DNA of 64,000 nucleotides, taken from positions 17,822,450 to 17,886,449 of the forward strand of contig NC_092648.1 in assembly GCF_032118995.1 (NCBI RefSeq). The letters are read 5' to 3'. This DNA comes from Asterias amurensis. Taxonomy: Eukaryota > Echinodermata > Asteroidea > Forcipulatida > Asteriidae. The notes beneath the pieces are model-generated. The model was not told the DNA's origin and ran no database searches. It saw only the letters and a program-made list of their open reading frames with translations. The position numbers were made by a program, and so were the translations under genes. This document shows positions 35,264 through 48,400 of this stretch, in pieces (position 1 is the first letter of the stretch; each line of letters opens with the position of its first letter).

Positions 35264-38053
35264 TGGTTCGATGGAGCTTTTAACCTTTTAACTAAAATGC
35301 AATCCGAACCCCGCCCCCGAAACATTCCTGTGCACCCCCCCTCCCCCCCCCCCCAGCAAGGCCACTCATGAACGGCATACACAGACGATAATCACACAAA
35401 ATGACACTAAATCAGACACAATGTTCAATCAATACTTTTTTAATTTGACACAATTAGAAATTAGTATATTATAAGGCAGCATTCAGGTGATTGGCCCCTC
35501 CCCTACATTGACTTCCCCCCGCCCCGCCCCTTCACAAATAAACATTTCCGGGTACGTAAATAATTAACCAGAATCTGGATTCGGCGGTGCCACACCATCC
35601 AGGGCCCAATTTCATTAAGCTGATCGGCACACACCGCTTGACAAATTATAATTTGCTGAGCAAAGATCCAGTTTCTGTAACAAGCAAAATATTTCGGGCT
35701 TAGCAAAATTGTTACATGCTTTATGAAGTTGTGGGCTCATGTTCCCCAAGCACTCTTTATCGAGTTTTTACCAACCATGTTTATTTCCTGCATTCACGGT
35801 CCACAGTGACTGATATCAAGAATATGTTCTAGATTTATAAGTTGTTTCACATTTTATTTTCAAAGGGGCGGCTATGGGCCCACAGTTTCATAATGTGTGC
35901 GTAATCAACTTGTACATAAGCCCTTTATCCTCACCCAATTGCTTCAAAATGTTATTCAGTCAATCATTAATTGAAGTGAATAATAATTTATTTAAATGTA
36001 AAATTTAAGATGAGTTCGAATCACACTTAAAATATCTAAATGGCTTTCTTTGCAGTAACGATTTTTGTGAGGGGAAAATAACAGTTAAGGCACAAGTGTG
36101 AAAAGGCCAATTTGTGATTCATAATAACATTTGTCCCAGGGAATTCTCTCGTTGGCATTAGTCCAGTGCACAATTTCATAAAACTGCTTGTTAGGCCTAA
36201 CAGCCAATAATATTGTGTGCTTTGTTTCCATCAAAACGATGCTAACTGACAAGCTGACATGGAATTGAAGGATGCAACAATACAAGTTGTAAATGGCGAA
36301 CGAGCAAGATGGCCGCCTAATTTTCTTTCCAATTTGGGCCCCGGCCAACGCTCGAATTTCTCATGGAATCGAAACAATATGAACGAATAATGGCTAAGGC
36401 TTACTCGGCTCACAAAAGTAAAAATCTCCTCAGTCCAATAGGAAATTGTTATTTACTGTGTGCCGCTGGATTGGTCTTTGAATTTGAAAACTTCAAAACC
36501 CTGAAAAGTAGGTCTAATGGATAACTGATGAATTCCATCAATTCAACACTCGAGTCTTGACTCTTCATGCTACCCGGAAGCTAACCAAGAACACGGGTCA
36601 ATTTCTGTTCCATATAGTCTTAATTTAATAATTTGATAATAAATACATTCATTAAGTAACTTACATTCTTAAAATACATTCATTAAGTAACTTAAGTGCT
36701 AATAATAACAAATTAAGTTAAAGAATGTGCACTAAATTGGCTAAAGAATGTGATTTTAAATTAATTTATATACAACTCCATCCGTATTTTAAATAAAGGT
36801 CCAAGCGAAAAAATTGTTACCGCGTTTCTTGCAAAACTATATGTATGTACTCCCAAAGCCCAATGGTGTATATCTCAGAATAATCAATACTGTCGGTGTT
36901 TTTACGAGAGATTTTTGTCGTATCATACTGAAATGTAAGATTGAATGTGTTGAGTTCAGAATTCAAACACCAAACTGACCCACTTTATAATATACAGGTG
37001 TTGGTATAGTTTAATGACATATACATTTTATCATAACTTTTATTTATTTTATAATTTGGTATATCTTACGACACTAAACTAAAATCGAAATTAAGAAGGG
37101 ATGTTAAAGAAATATTGAACACTTATGAATGAAATTAAAATTCAAACATTAAAAGTTACGAAATTCATTCACGTTAAACTTATATCCGAAAAAAATTTTA
37201 ATGGGTAAAAAACTCTTCGGAAATTGAAACAAGATGAACAGCTCATCAGCAGTATATAGCGATATTAATGTCAGAAGAAAATCATAAAATGAAACATATT
37301 GCACCGAATTATTCATAGATCAACGCGCATTAATATTGTTTTTGTTTAAACAATAAATATAAAATACAGTAAAATAGACCAAGTCCTGTAAGAATTGTGG
37401 CAAATAATCTCTATATAAGTTGTTGTTCTAAAAGAACAGGGGCGCAACAGTTTCTTCCCTTTCCTGAAGATGGTTTTCTAAGGTAGTCATATGCCAACGG
37501 AAACGTCAAGCCAGTGACACCACCGGTCTTTTCAGAAACAGCCCTATACCCCAAAACCTAACTAGATAGAAGTTGCACCATGCAGTGTTCTACATTCGAC
37601 ACTACAATGTACACATTTGAGCGCCACAAAAATGTATTAAATTATTAAATAATCAAATAATCAATTATTATTGTTCTTATATTGGCTCTATATACAGTCG
37701 AATAAAAGTCCATGAGCAATATTATCTTAAAGAAATACTTAGCCTAAACAAATATTGAGATAAATCTTCCATGCACCTCGTTAGAACATATTTTCATTTC
37801 AGCTGTTACCATAACATAAATCATGAATGCCCTTTTTACTTGTGACCATTTACACTAACTTATGACCATGGAGAACCCAATTAAATTCAATAATACGTGT
37901 GATTCTATCACACAAGTCAAAGCGACGTGCCATTCGTTTGATTTGCTTTTCATCACCATCCACACAATATTAATTAGCACTTTTATAAAACTATCGGCAA
38001 AATACGAAAAGTCAGATTTCACAGAAGTCATCCTGATTATTGCAGATAAACAT

Positions 38054-38411
38054 TTAAAGGCAGTGGACACTATTGGTAATTACTCAAAATAATTATTAGC
38101 ATTAAACCTCACTTGGTAAAGAGTAATGTGGAGAGGTTGGCAGTATAAAACATTGTGAGAAACGGCTCCCTCTGAAGTGGAGTAGTTTTCGAGATAGAAG
38201 TAATTTTCCACGAATTTGATTTCGAAATCAATCATCTAAATGCACACAACTTCGTGTGACTAGGGTGTTTTCTTCTTTCATTATTATCTCGCAACTTTGA
38301 TGACCGATTGAGCTCAAATTTTCACGTGTTAGTTATTTTATGCATATGTTGAGATACACCAACTGTGAAGGCTAGTCTTTGACAATTACCAATAGTGTCC
38401 ACTGCCTTTAA
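38054..38411. mobile_element. TTAA family A foldback element
   Basis: TTAAAGGCAGTGGACACTAT and its exact complement at the other end, TTAA on both sides. Confidence 0.88.
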
Positions 38412-39208
38412 ACGAATAAAATATCTTTATATCAACATGACAATCTCATTCAACTAGCTAAAACATCCACCAGTTTTACAATTGTATGGTTAGATCCATT
38501 ATACATATATTATTAAAAAAAATAGTACAAACAAAATATATAATTTGTAATGATGATTTCTTAATGACAGAGAAAAGGCACCGGTTGATATGAGTTCTGT
38601 CTAGACTGGCTACACAAACAATTGGTGGTACGTCCTATGGGTGCACCCCACTAAACAGAAGAAAACAGAGTGTGAGCTCAGTTTAATGCTTTTGTATATA
38701 GGGGCCCTCAAAATATTCTAAGACAGATTTCACAGCCCCTAAAACAGTTTCAGTGTAAAAAATAATGTGCGCAATATTGTGACATGGGGTTGTTGACTTC
38801 CAACTTGATGTATTTTGGATGACATTGGGCCCTAAAAAATTGGTCCTATATTAGCTGAGAGGTGTAGGGACATTTTCAAAATTTATGCTTGGACGTTTTG
38901 AAAAATGACACTGGTGAATGTGTTTTTTGCGCGGAGGGGGTGACTGGAAGGGCCCAGGGACGCCCAATGTTAAACTGAGCAGAGGGGTACAGTTCAAGAG
39001 TCAATAAATAATTTTTCCTTTAGTGTAAAAAGTTGTGAGACTTCTAAGTATTTTTTCGTGCATTTTTTAATATTAGCATTTTGCACTGTATGCTATGGGA
39101 GTTTATTTAGTTGGGTGCACCCTTACAGCTGCGTTGGGTGTCCTCATCACCCGATGGGAAACCAATGTCTTCGTAGAGTTGGGTCAGCAGGCACCAGACT
39201 GCCCGTTA

Positions 39209-39234
39209 CTACTGAACACCACTCGTCAAGGTAG
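39209..39234 (-). CDS. Candidate terminal exon of the adhesion GPCR
   Basis: After exon 42423-42459 (phase 1, leftover G), the stretch 39234-39209 would add ATLTSGVQ and a TAG stop in the right phase. A pyrimidine-rich tract (ttttccctcctaaag) precedes it. Only 26 bp, with no homology to lean on, so another terminal exon is possible. Confidence 0.3.
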
Positions 39235-42200
39235 CTTTAGGAGGGAAAATCAACAAAACATTTTGAAGTGTGTGAATTATATCATGGTGCATATTGTTTG
39301 TATGAGACAAAGTTACATTCACATGCCATACGTTATCAAACAAAGACAACAGCCGATGAGAAAAACAAAACTTTAGCCGACGGAAAAGAAACAACAGAAA
39401 ACGGCAATGATGGAGACACACATAAGCTGATCAAATACCAAAAACAAGATACTGTTTCAAAGATGTATGATTCATAAACAATATTGAATGTTGATCGTTC
39501 TTAATTTTTTTTTTTACAATATTATATACAAACATGAACGATCGGCACTCAGAATAACTGAATAAGTGTAAACATAGGTTCAAAGTTTTGGCGCTAAATG
39601 TCGTTGCCTATTTGCAGTTGGTCACATCGATCCCTACTCCCCCCCCCCCCCCCCCACTCACAAGTCAACATTATATTACGAGCTTTTATTGTATCGAAGA
39701 AGGTACTGATTGTCATTATTCACGGTACTTGTTAGGATGTAATATTTATCATTTTCTAAATCAACTAATTGTCCTGCTCGATGTCACATCTTATGAGTAA
39801 AATTTCATTAATGCAAAACGCAAATGAAAGGGTTGGTGGTTCACTATTTGGTCATGGTTAAAACAATTGGTTCTTTCAGGATGACACTCTTAAAGATGGA
39901 AGTGGTATCTCGTCACCGTTCAATTCTGTCCAATCACAAATAAATGTTGGTCTCATCATTATAACTAAAAATAGAGCCAAAGTTGGCAAAGGAAAATGTG
40001 CTCAGTTTTCAGATTTAATTGTTGGCTCTGAAATGGGTCTCCAAGGACAGGGACGAAGTTTTACTGCGCCTTGATCTAGCTAAGAGTTAGGATAAGTGCA
40101 CGATATGAATGCTCCAGAGTATTGCCTGCATTTACCTTGGCTATTTATTTGGAAAAAGTAGTGACATTTTATTGAGTATAAGGGTCGATCTACCATGGTA
40201 TAGTTTTTTTTTAATTATAGACTACTCAAGTTATTTAATAACAATTTTGCTGAATTTGTTAGTGCCAAAACAATTTTTGGAACGAGACTTAATTAATAGC
40301 AAGAATATGCTGCCTGGTAATAGTTCAACAGTGGTTCAAATGATGTACATAAATTATGATGCATAAATGGTCATTAAGCTGTTCATGCTGGAGAAGAAAT
40401 GAAGGCAAGTGGGGGATGATGATGTGTAGATGGAATGACATGCATTTAATGTGCACATGATGAATAGTAGCCAAAGACAGGAGAACTTGAGGCAAGTCTT
40501 TGCCTTTAAGTGCCGCAATCAAGCTTTGATTAGACATTTGATTTGGTTTGGCCCAGTTGAAACCAATGAAGACAGACTTCTACAACTCGTACAGTTGGTT
40601 TCATTATTCATAAAACATCCTCAACATGTTGTGATTTTGCTTTTACAGATGATTTCCGCCAACCAACAACCCTTAAAAAACACCAACAAAACAATTGCTC
40701 CTCCTTATGCTGGATGCCCATGCCAAACATTTGTATATGCGTCAAGAGAGAGCCCTCTTTATTTTTTAAAGGTTCAAGACTTTTAGCTGACCATACATTC
40801 CCCCTTCATGGGCGTATACTACTTATGGTTTAGTTAAGGGAGTATGAGGCAGAGAGTTTAATATAGACAACAACGTCCGTGTTTCTTTCGCTGCCCATTG
40901 TTTTTCTTCTTGCTGTGCTCAGACTTTACTTGCCAGAGTGTTTTGCCCAAATTTGGGAGGGCAGTTGCCCCCCCCCACCCCCATCGCCTCCCGGGCGTAT
41001 GCCTTGTACCACTCCAGATGAATGAGGTGGAAGGAAATATTCCAATATCTTAGTGTTGCTTATTTATGACTTCATGGAGGCAACCATGAGGTTGAAAAGT
41101 TTCATTTTTTCCATGCATGAAAATTGTACATAATAATTAGGATGGATCAATGGTTGGGTGCACTGAGGGTATGTATTGCTGTGGGCAGTGAAGATGCAAA
41201 ATGGAGAACTTTAAACACACCAAGGTAAACCGTTTACCATTGTGAGTACATGCCGGCCATAAGCATGCCCCTGACTAAAAACGACTAGGCACTGTAAAGG
41301 CGGGTCTTGGTGATTTGCGACTTTTATAAGTCCCCTCAAAGCCTAAAATAAAGAAGTGTACAGAAAGTAACACCTAGAGATTAACAATTCTCAAAACGCA
41401 CAGTAACTAAGCCATAGGCTGTAAGTTAGGTTAAAGGTGACATTTTGTTTGCAACCTGAGATGTCAACATTTCAGAGTTTAAGAGGACAAGAGATTTCCA
41501 ATGATATGCAACACATCACTGAAATTGGTCTAAGCTTATTCCAGTTTGTTTAAATGTCAACACAAATTACATTTTGTCCATGTTATTCGCGACACATCTT
41601 GACTTAAATTAAATAAATACATGTAGAAATCAGAGAGATCCAACTGATTTTCAGAATTGAGTTCTCAATTTTGAAATACGATTGTCTATACAGCTTTGTA
41701 TACCCAAACATTATATGATTTTTGTCTGCACTCTTTTGTTTTAATTTGAATTACTTGCTAACTTAGAATTCCAAACGTACAGACAAAAAACACGAAGTGA
41801 AAAATAACACGGAACATTTTTTTTAAACAACAGTACTTTATCTTTCACTGACAAGACCAAAAAGAGATCCACTTGAAGTTTTCGACCGACACATAAGACA
41901 AGATATTAAAGACAAGAATAATTTGGGGTAAACATTGAAAATAAAACCAAAGCATATTGTTGCTCATCGTGAGCTAAAAATATTTGTATTAAGGTTTTGA
42001 TGACAGTTTTTAAACTTACTTCACTCTCGGATAAGATGTTTTTATTGTTTGAAGATTTAAAACAATATAATACAAAATCTAATTTTCCAGATGAGAGAGC
42101 TTGCCTTTTAAACCCCAAACCTAGGAATTTTTTCTCTAGGAGAAGGACAATGTATTTATATATGCTATGTCATTAATTTTGAAAAGAGACATTGTTTCGC

Positions 42201-42422
42201 AAGAATCTGCTTTTTTGTCCTTTCTTTTTATACCTGAAATGGATTTTCCTGAAATAATTTTGGCAACTTAAATCTACACTGGTATTTTAAAATTTGCACA
42301 AGTTGCACTAAAATCCCATTGATATGTCAAATCCCATTTTAAAGGTTGATGGCTTTTTATTCTCAAATCATAAATAATTGAGTTTGTACTTCAAAATGTC
42401 AGTTATTTTCGTTCAGTCTTAC

Positions 42423-42459
42423 CTTCAGTTGTGGTTTGGTCTGTTCCAGATTTGGATTT
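42423..42459 (-). CDS. Adhesion GPCR tail exon
   Basis: 37 bp, KSKSGTDQTTTE, donor gtaaga in phase 1. At least one more exon must follow. Confidence 0.75.
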
Positions 42460-45400
42460 CTGTAGATAAGATAATAACAGTTGGATAAAAATAAATGTAG
42501 ACCACCACTTCATAAAAACAAAGACTTTTTTTGGAGGGGGGGGGGGTATTTAAGATACAACCTTAAATAAAACTTTGGATATTCTTCTTATAGAATTTTA
42601 TGACCATACACTTGTGGAAACACATCTTTTAAAACATTTTTACCTCCATGGACAACTCCTGGTCAAGATGTTTCATTGTTTGATGATTTAAAAACAAACA
42701 CGTAAACCAAAGTTATACAAAGTAAGAAAAGCAAACCAAACCCTTTTTATGTTGTTGCTACCCAGGCTATGTTCCCTGCGTTCTACAATAACAAACACTG
42801 ACACTAATGATAGCAAAAAGGGATCCGACTATATTCAATCTTTGTTCAGTCTTCTTGTCTGGTTTTGCTAAAATCATTACTTAAATTGAAAAACGATTTG
42901 TTTTTAAATATGAAAATAATATTGGTTGGTTAGACATTAAGGCAAGTAAATAAAGTAAAGACATTTTCAATGTTGTAATTACCAATGCTCTGGAAAAGAT
43001 AGAATGTGAATCTTTGCTAGCAGCGATCTTGTTGCGTTTCTTGACTATGGCTTGCTTGACCTACAAAGATAAGATATGTTAATAGTACAGAGTGTCTTAA
43101 AGCCGTACAGAAAAAAAATCAAAAGTTCACAGATTTACAAATAACCTACAGGGTTTACAGAAGGCAATGGTGAAAGACTTCTCTTGAAATATTGTTCCAT
43201 GAAATGCTTTACTTTTTGAGAAAACATTAAAACAATATCAATTCTTGATATCAAGAATTACGGATTTATTTTAAACACATGTCATGACACGGCGAAACGT
43301 GGGTGGGGTTTCCCGTTATTTTCTCCCGACTCCGATGACCGATTGAGCCTAAATTTTCACATGTTTGTTATTTTATATATAAGTTGTGATACACGAAGTG
43401 TGGACCTTGGACAAAACTGTTTACCGAAAGTGTCCAATTGCTTTAACAAATCAATACAAAATGTTCAGGAAAATCCTCATTATGATTAGGTGTCACACGG
43501 TAATAACCCACATTTCAGGGCTAGTTTTATGGCCCTGCTTACTGCTAGCAAAAAATCAGCAGTTTTTGACAGGTAAGCAAGGAAAGTTTGGCTTGTGTGC
43601 ATCTAGTGTGGGTATTATACATTGCGTTACTAAGCATTCTTGGCTCCCACAGCTGTAGTGCAGAACTTTTTGAAGGGGGGGAGGGGGGGGGGTATACAAT
43701 TGTTTTTTACCTACCTCGTCATTAAACACCACATGAAACAAGAACATGAGTAGTCCCTGCAAAATAACCCAAAAAGGACACATTATTTATACAAACAACA
43801 ATTTAATTTGATTTATTCTTAACATGAAGAAAGAAGAACTTTTTAAAAATAATTGACACTGCCCTATATCCAACCTGATCCACAAACCGAAAGCTATATT
43901 TGAACACATTTGTTCACTCTATATAGGCTGCTAATGGTACAAGAGCATTTTAAGTGATGAGCTTTCATGTGGCTGGATTAGATCAACAAAGCCCAATTGT
44001 CCTGTCGCTGTTTTATGTAAAGATTTAACTAATTGTTTGTGTGATGTAAACTAATTAGAAAAATTTTTGCCCCATGAAACAAATTCTTTAATAAGTGAAG
44101 TTTTCTATTTAAAGCTTAAAAAATTCTAAACTTTGGTTGAAACTGTGCCACTAACCTGCGAGGTATTAAAGATGACAAACAGATACAGGAACACCAAGTC
44201 AGGGCTGACGATGATGAACAAGCCAAAGAACCAAGTCACACCAAGGATTGGGACCATCACGATCACAGCCTTAAATCCAGACCTGTTGAACAGTCCAAGA
44301 AAAAACAGTGTACAAGTATTTCCAAATCAATAAATTGCTGTTAATTAGTTTTGCCTGTGAAATGGATATTGATGTGGTTTTGTAGAAAATATTTTTTTTT
44401 TGTCAGACCTCCAATGTGCTTTTTTGTCAGAGTTCACCAAAGTGAGTATATAAAAACAGTGTGTGATGTCTTTGCCAAAGATTGGTAAACACTAAAAAAA
44501 ACTTTAAAAAACCCATACAAATTCTACTTGGTGAGAAACAATGCAGCTGTTGGTACTTTAAACTATTTTCTGAAAAGATTCCCTTCAAACATGGTTTTGA
44601 TAATTTTTGAAAGTCTCATTACCATGTGAGCATTGAGATAGCTGGCATTTGCTACACAGCTCAAATGGCAGCATGCACAAACTGCCTCAGAGTAGATAAG
44701 CATATTTAGATATATGCTACAGTTTACACAAAGCTTTCTCATATAGAGTGGCATTTCTGTGATTCACCTTTTGTTTCTGAAGCTTCAGTTTCTTTACCCT
44801 TCTTTCAAAATTAGCTGTCCTTCTTAAAAGTTATACTAAACATGACCAAGTTATTCACTACACCCCCCCCCAAAAAAAATGGCAATATTTAGCATTTACT
44901 GTGTTAAATCTCATAGTGTAGGCCTAATAGGTCCAATGCTTACTTGAGCTTGTCCATCTCTGACTTGTCTTTGTTGACCTTGACAGTCAGAAATACATGC
45001 ATCACCATGAAAATCACCACCAAGTTGATCTGATAAAAGAAAGAGAACCCATTATTTTAAAAAGTAGTTTTCAGTCCAACACACGACCTTGCACTCAAGC
45101 TTTTTATGGAAAAGCCCACTATTCTCACAAACTGTGCATTTTACCTGCTGCCCCCAGGACTTTTACAATTATAAAAAACTCTGAAACCACCCTGAAATCT
45201 CAGTGAAATGAGGTTTAGGCTGAAATTCAAGGCATCTCTTTCAATTTGATCTTAAGGAATTGCTATTCATGTAAAACACCTTTAAAAAAGAGTCTCCAGA
45301 CCTTTGACTGGCCTGGTCAACCTGGTTTCAGAGAATGCCTTCTGTCCAAGCCCAGACCTCTTTAAGTGGCCCATAATTCTCTGGAATTTAATTTCCCCCT

Positions 45401-48400
45401 CCCCCTACTCCATGGTCTCATGGGGGCTATTAGGCTCTACTCCAAATGTAAACATTGGTTTAAATCCACAGTGTGCTAAACAGTACATTGCTGACCTGAA
45501 ACAAGGTGAAACCAAAACGCTGACCAATAAACCATTTATCAGGATGACTTCCCCTCATTAAACAGTTAACTATCCCAAGGACACACTGAAAACTCGGCTA
45601 TACTCCTTAAACCACACTAGACACACACATGGACACCAAGGAGGAAGACCAACGATAACCTTAGGCTGTTTTGGGAAATACAGCTTAGTTAAAGCCAGTG
45701 GACACTATTGGTAATTGTCAAAGACTAGCCTTCACAGTTGGTGTATCTCAACATATGCATAAAATAACAAACCTGTGAAAATTTGAGCTCAATCGGTCAT
45801 CGAACTTGCGAGATATTAATGAAAGAAAAAACACCCTTGTCACACGAAGTTGTGTGCGTTTAGACGGTTGATTTTGAGACCTCAAGTTCTAAACTTGAGG
45901 TCTTGAAATCAAATTCGTGGAAAATTACTTCTTTCTCGAAAACTTTGGCACTTCAGAGGGAGCCGTTTCTCACATGTTTTATGCCATCAACCTCTCCCCA
46001 TTACTCGTCACCAAGAAAGGTTTTATGCTAATAATTATTTTGAGTAATTACCAATAGTGTCCACTGCCTTTAAAACAACCTGAAAACAAGGTGAAACACT
46101 TAAGGCGGGTTTATAGTTGGTCGCACGATGGTCATACCAAAGAAATCTTGACACAAGGTCATAAAAACACAGTTTGTAAGCCTCAGCGATGACTAAAAAC
46201 TGTGTTTTTTTAGGATCGCACCTCAAGATTTCCATCACCCGACCATTGCGCAACCGATTTGAAACCGGCCTTTAAGCTGTGCCTGTTAGATGAGTACTGG
46301 GTGAAAACAAAGAGAAATGGGGAATTCACAATTTCAAGTACAAAAGTAGAATTTCACTAAACTTTTAAGAAAACGACAAAAGTCGTTGTAAAGTAACCCA
46401 CATTTTAAGCAAATTTTTACAAAGAAGTGGAGATTAAAATTATCATTTAAAATATAAATCAAAAGGAAGCAGGATATGTTGAAGAAAGGGACCTAAAAAC
46501 ACAAATTTCTATTAAATTACTTACCACAAGTATGAGATAAGCAGGTCCAATAAATGCAATCAATGTGCCAACTCCATGCTCCAGTGAAATCCAGCACCTA
46601 TGTACATGAAAAGTTGAATAATATCATGAGAAACAATTTATTTTGTATGATTTTTTTAGGGGGAGGGGGACATAATCAGAAACATAATTTGATGAACAAC
46701 ACAATAGAAAATTAAAGACAGTGGACATTATTGTCTTCTCATTTGATGTATCTGAACATATGCATAAAATAACAAATCTGTAAAAATTTGAGCTCAATTG
46801 GTCGTCGAAGTTGCGAGATAATAATGAAAGAAAAAAGCACCTTTGTCACACGAAGTTGTGTGCGTTTAGATGGTTGATTTGGAGATCTCAAGTTCTAAAT
46901 CTGAGGTCTCGAAATCAAACTCGTGGAAAATTACTTCTTTCTCGAAAATTATGTCACTTCAGAGGGAGCCGTTTCTCACAATGTTTTCTCAACCTCTCCC
47001 CATTACTCGTCCCGAAGTAAGGTTTTATGCTAGTAATTATTTTGAGTAGTTACCAAAAGTGTCTTGATTGAGTCATTGCATGAGCAATACCTCAATTAAT
47101 TATGAGTAAAACTGGTTATATCAACCAACAAAAAGTTATATTTTCAAATTTTAGTAATTTGATGATTCATAAAGTAAATGGAATCGGGAACATGAGATAT
47201 TTTATAATATAAAATTGAGTAACTGCTTCACACATATTAAGGTACATGTATGAAGGGGACTAACTTAAAGGGGACAAGTAAAAATGTTTGAGATAAACCA
47301 ATCAGGGTTTTTTCCCCACAGAGCTGACACCTCTTCAAACAAGCTTTAATGATGTACATGAAAGAATGAATTAGGGTTAATGTTACAATCACTCTACTTA
47401 CACACCACTGGCGTTTTTGTAGTTTGTGTGGGACACACCCACACTGATGGCCACAACAATGGCTGGGAAACCTGTGAAAAGAAAACACAGGTATAAATGG
47501 GTTTTGAGGCATTGGTGGTAAGGTATTAAAGGGAAGGTACACGTTTTCTTACTTGGTGTATCTCATCATTTATAAGCATAAACTAACAAGCCTGTGAAAA
47601 TTTGAGCTCACTGGTCATCGGAGTTGCAAGAAAATGATGAAAGAAAAAACACCCCTGTTGGATGAATTTGTGTGCTTTCAGATAGGAATAAAAGACTTCC
47701 AGCTAGAAGTCTTTTATTATTTTAGTGAGAAATTACTTCTTTCTCAAAACTACATTACTTCGGAGGAAGTCGTTTCCGACAATGTTTTTTACTACCAACA
47801 GCTCCCCAATGCTCGTTACCAAGTCAGTTTTTAAGTTAATATTTGTTTTGAGTAATTACCAAACGTGTACCTTCCCTTTAATGTATACTCAGCTTGAAGT
47901 AACTCCACGTGTATTTTATATCCTTTCGTTGCTGTGTAAACTTGTTTTTTTGAGAACTTGCCTTGTTATTTATTCTGTATCACAGAATAGATTTTAGAAT
48001 CAAAAAGAAATAAGAGCAATGCAGAGGAGCCGCATGCAGTAAATATAATTAGTTTTATAAGCCTATATTGTTTTTTGAGAACTTTCCTTGTTATTTATTC
48101 TGTATCACAGAATAGATTTTAGAATCAAAAAGGAATAAGAACAATGCAGAGGAACCACATGCAGTAAATATAATTAATTTTATAAACCAACACTGGAATT
48201 TTTATGCTAAAGGCTCCAGCATAATACACTATGCCTTTGAATGGTTTTACACCAGATTTAGTGCGCCTTTATAAATGCTGTGTAAATATTATTATTATAC
48301 CAACAATAGCTGATTATGTCAAAAACCCTTTTTGTTCTTGGGAAAGGGTTATATACAACCCTCCAAAACCACTGTCTGCAGTTAATAGATACAGTTGTCA

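Larger units (their letters stand above)
34126..39208. other. Spacer upstream of TMEM179
   Basis: About 5 kb with no recognised gene. It holds a poly-G run near 34477, a TTAA family B element (34873-35263), a poly-C run near 35340, a YY1-like word (CAAGATGGCCGCC, about 36306-36318) and a TTAA family A element (38054-38411). The very AT-rich stretch 36600-37700 carries no clear signal apart from a possible retroelement tail near 37440-37560. Confidence 0.6.

Noticed and set aside
37400..37560. Minus-strand frame TGGVTGLTFPLAYDY as the GPCR terminal exon
   Set aside because: Phase does not fit the upstream exon and the text looks like a retroelement tail.
39095..39376. Plus-strand 93-aa frame starting MGVYLVGCTLTAALG
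   Set aside because: Has one hydrophobic stretch but no homology or supported splice partners.
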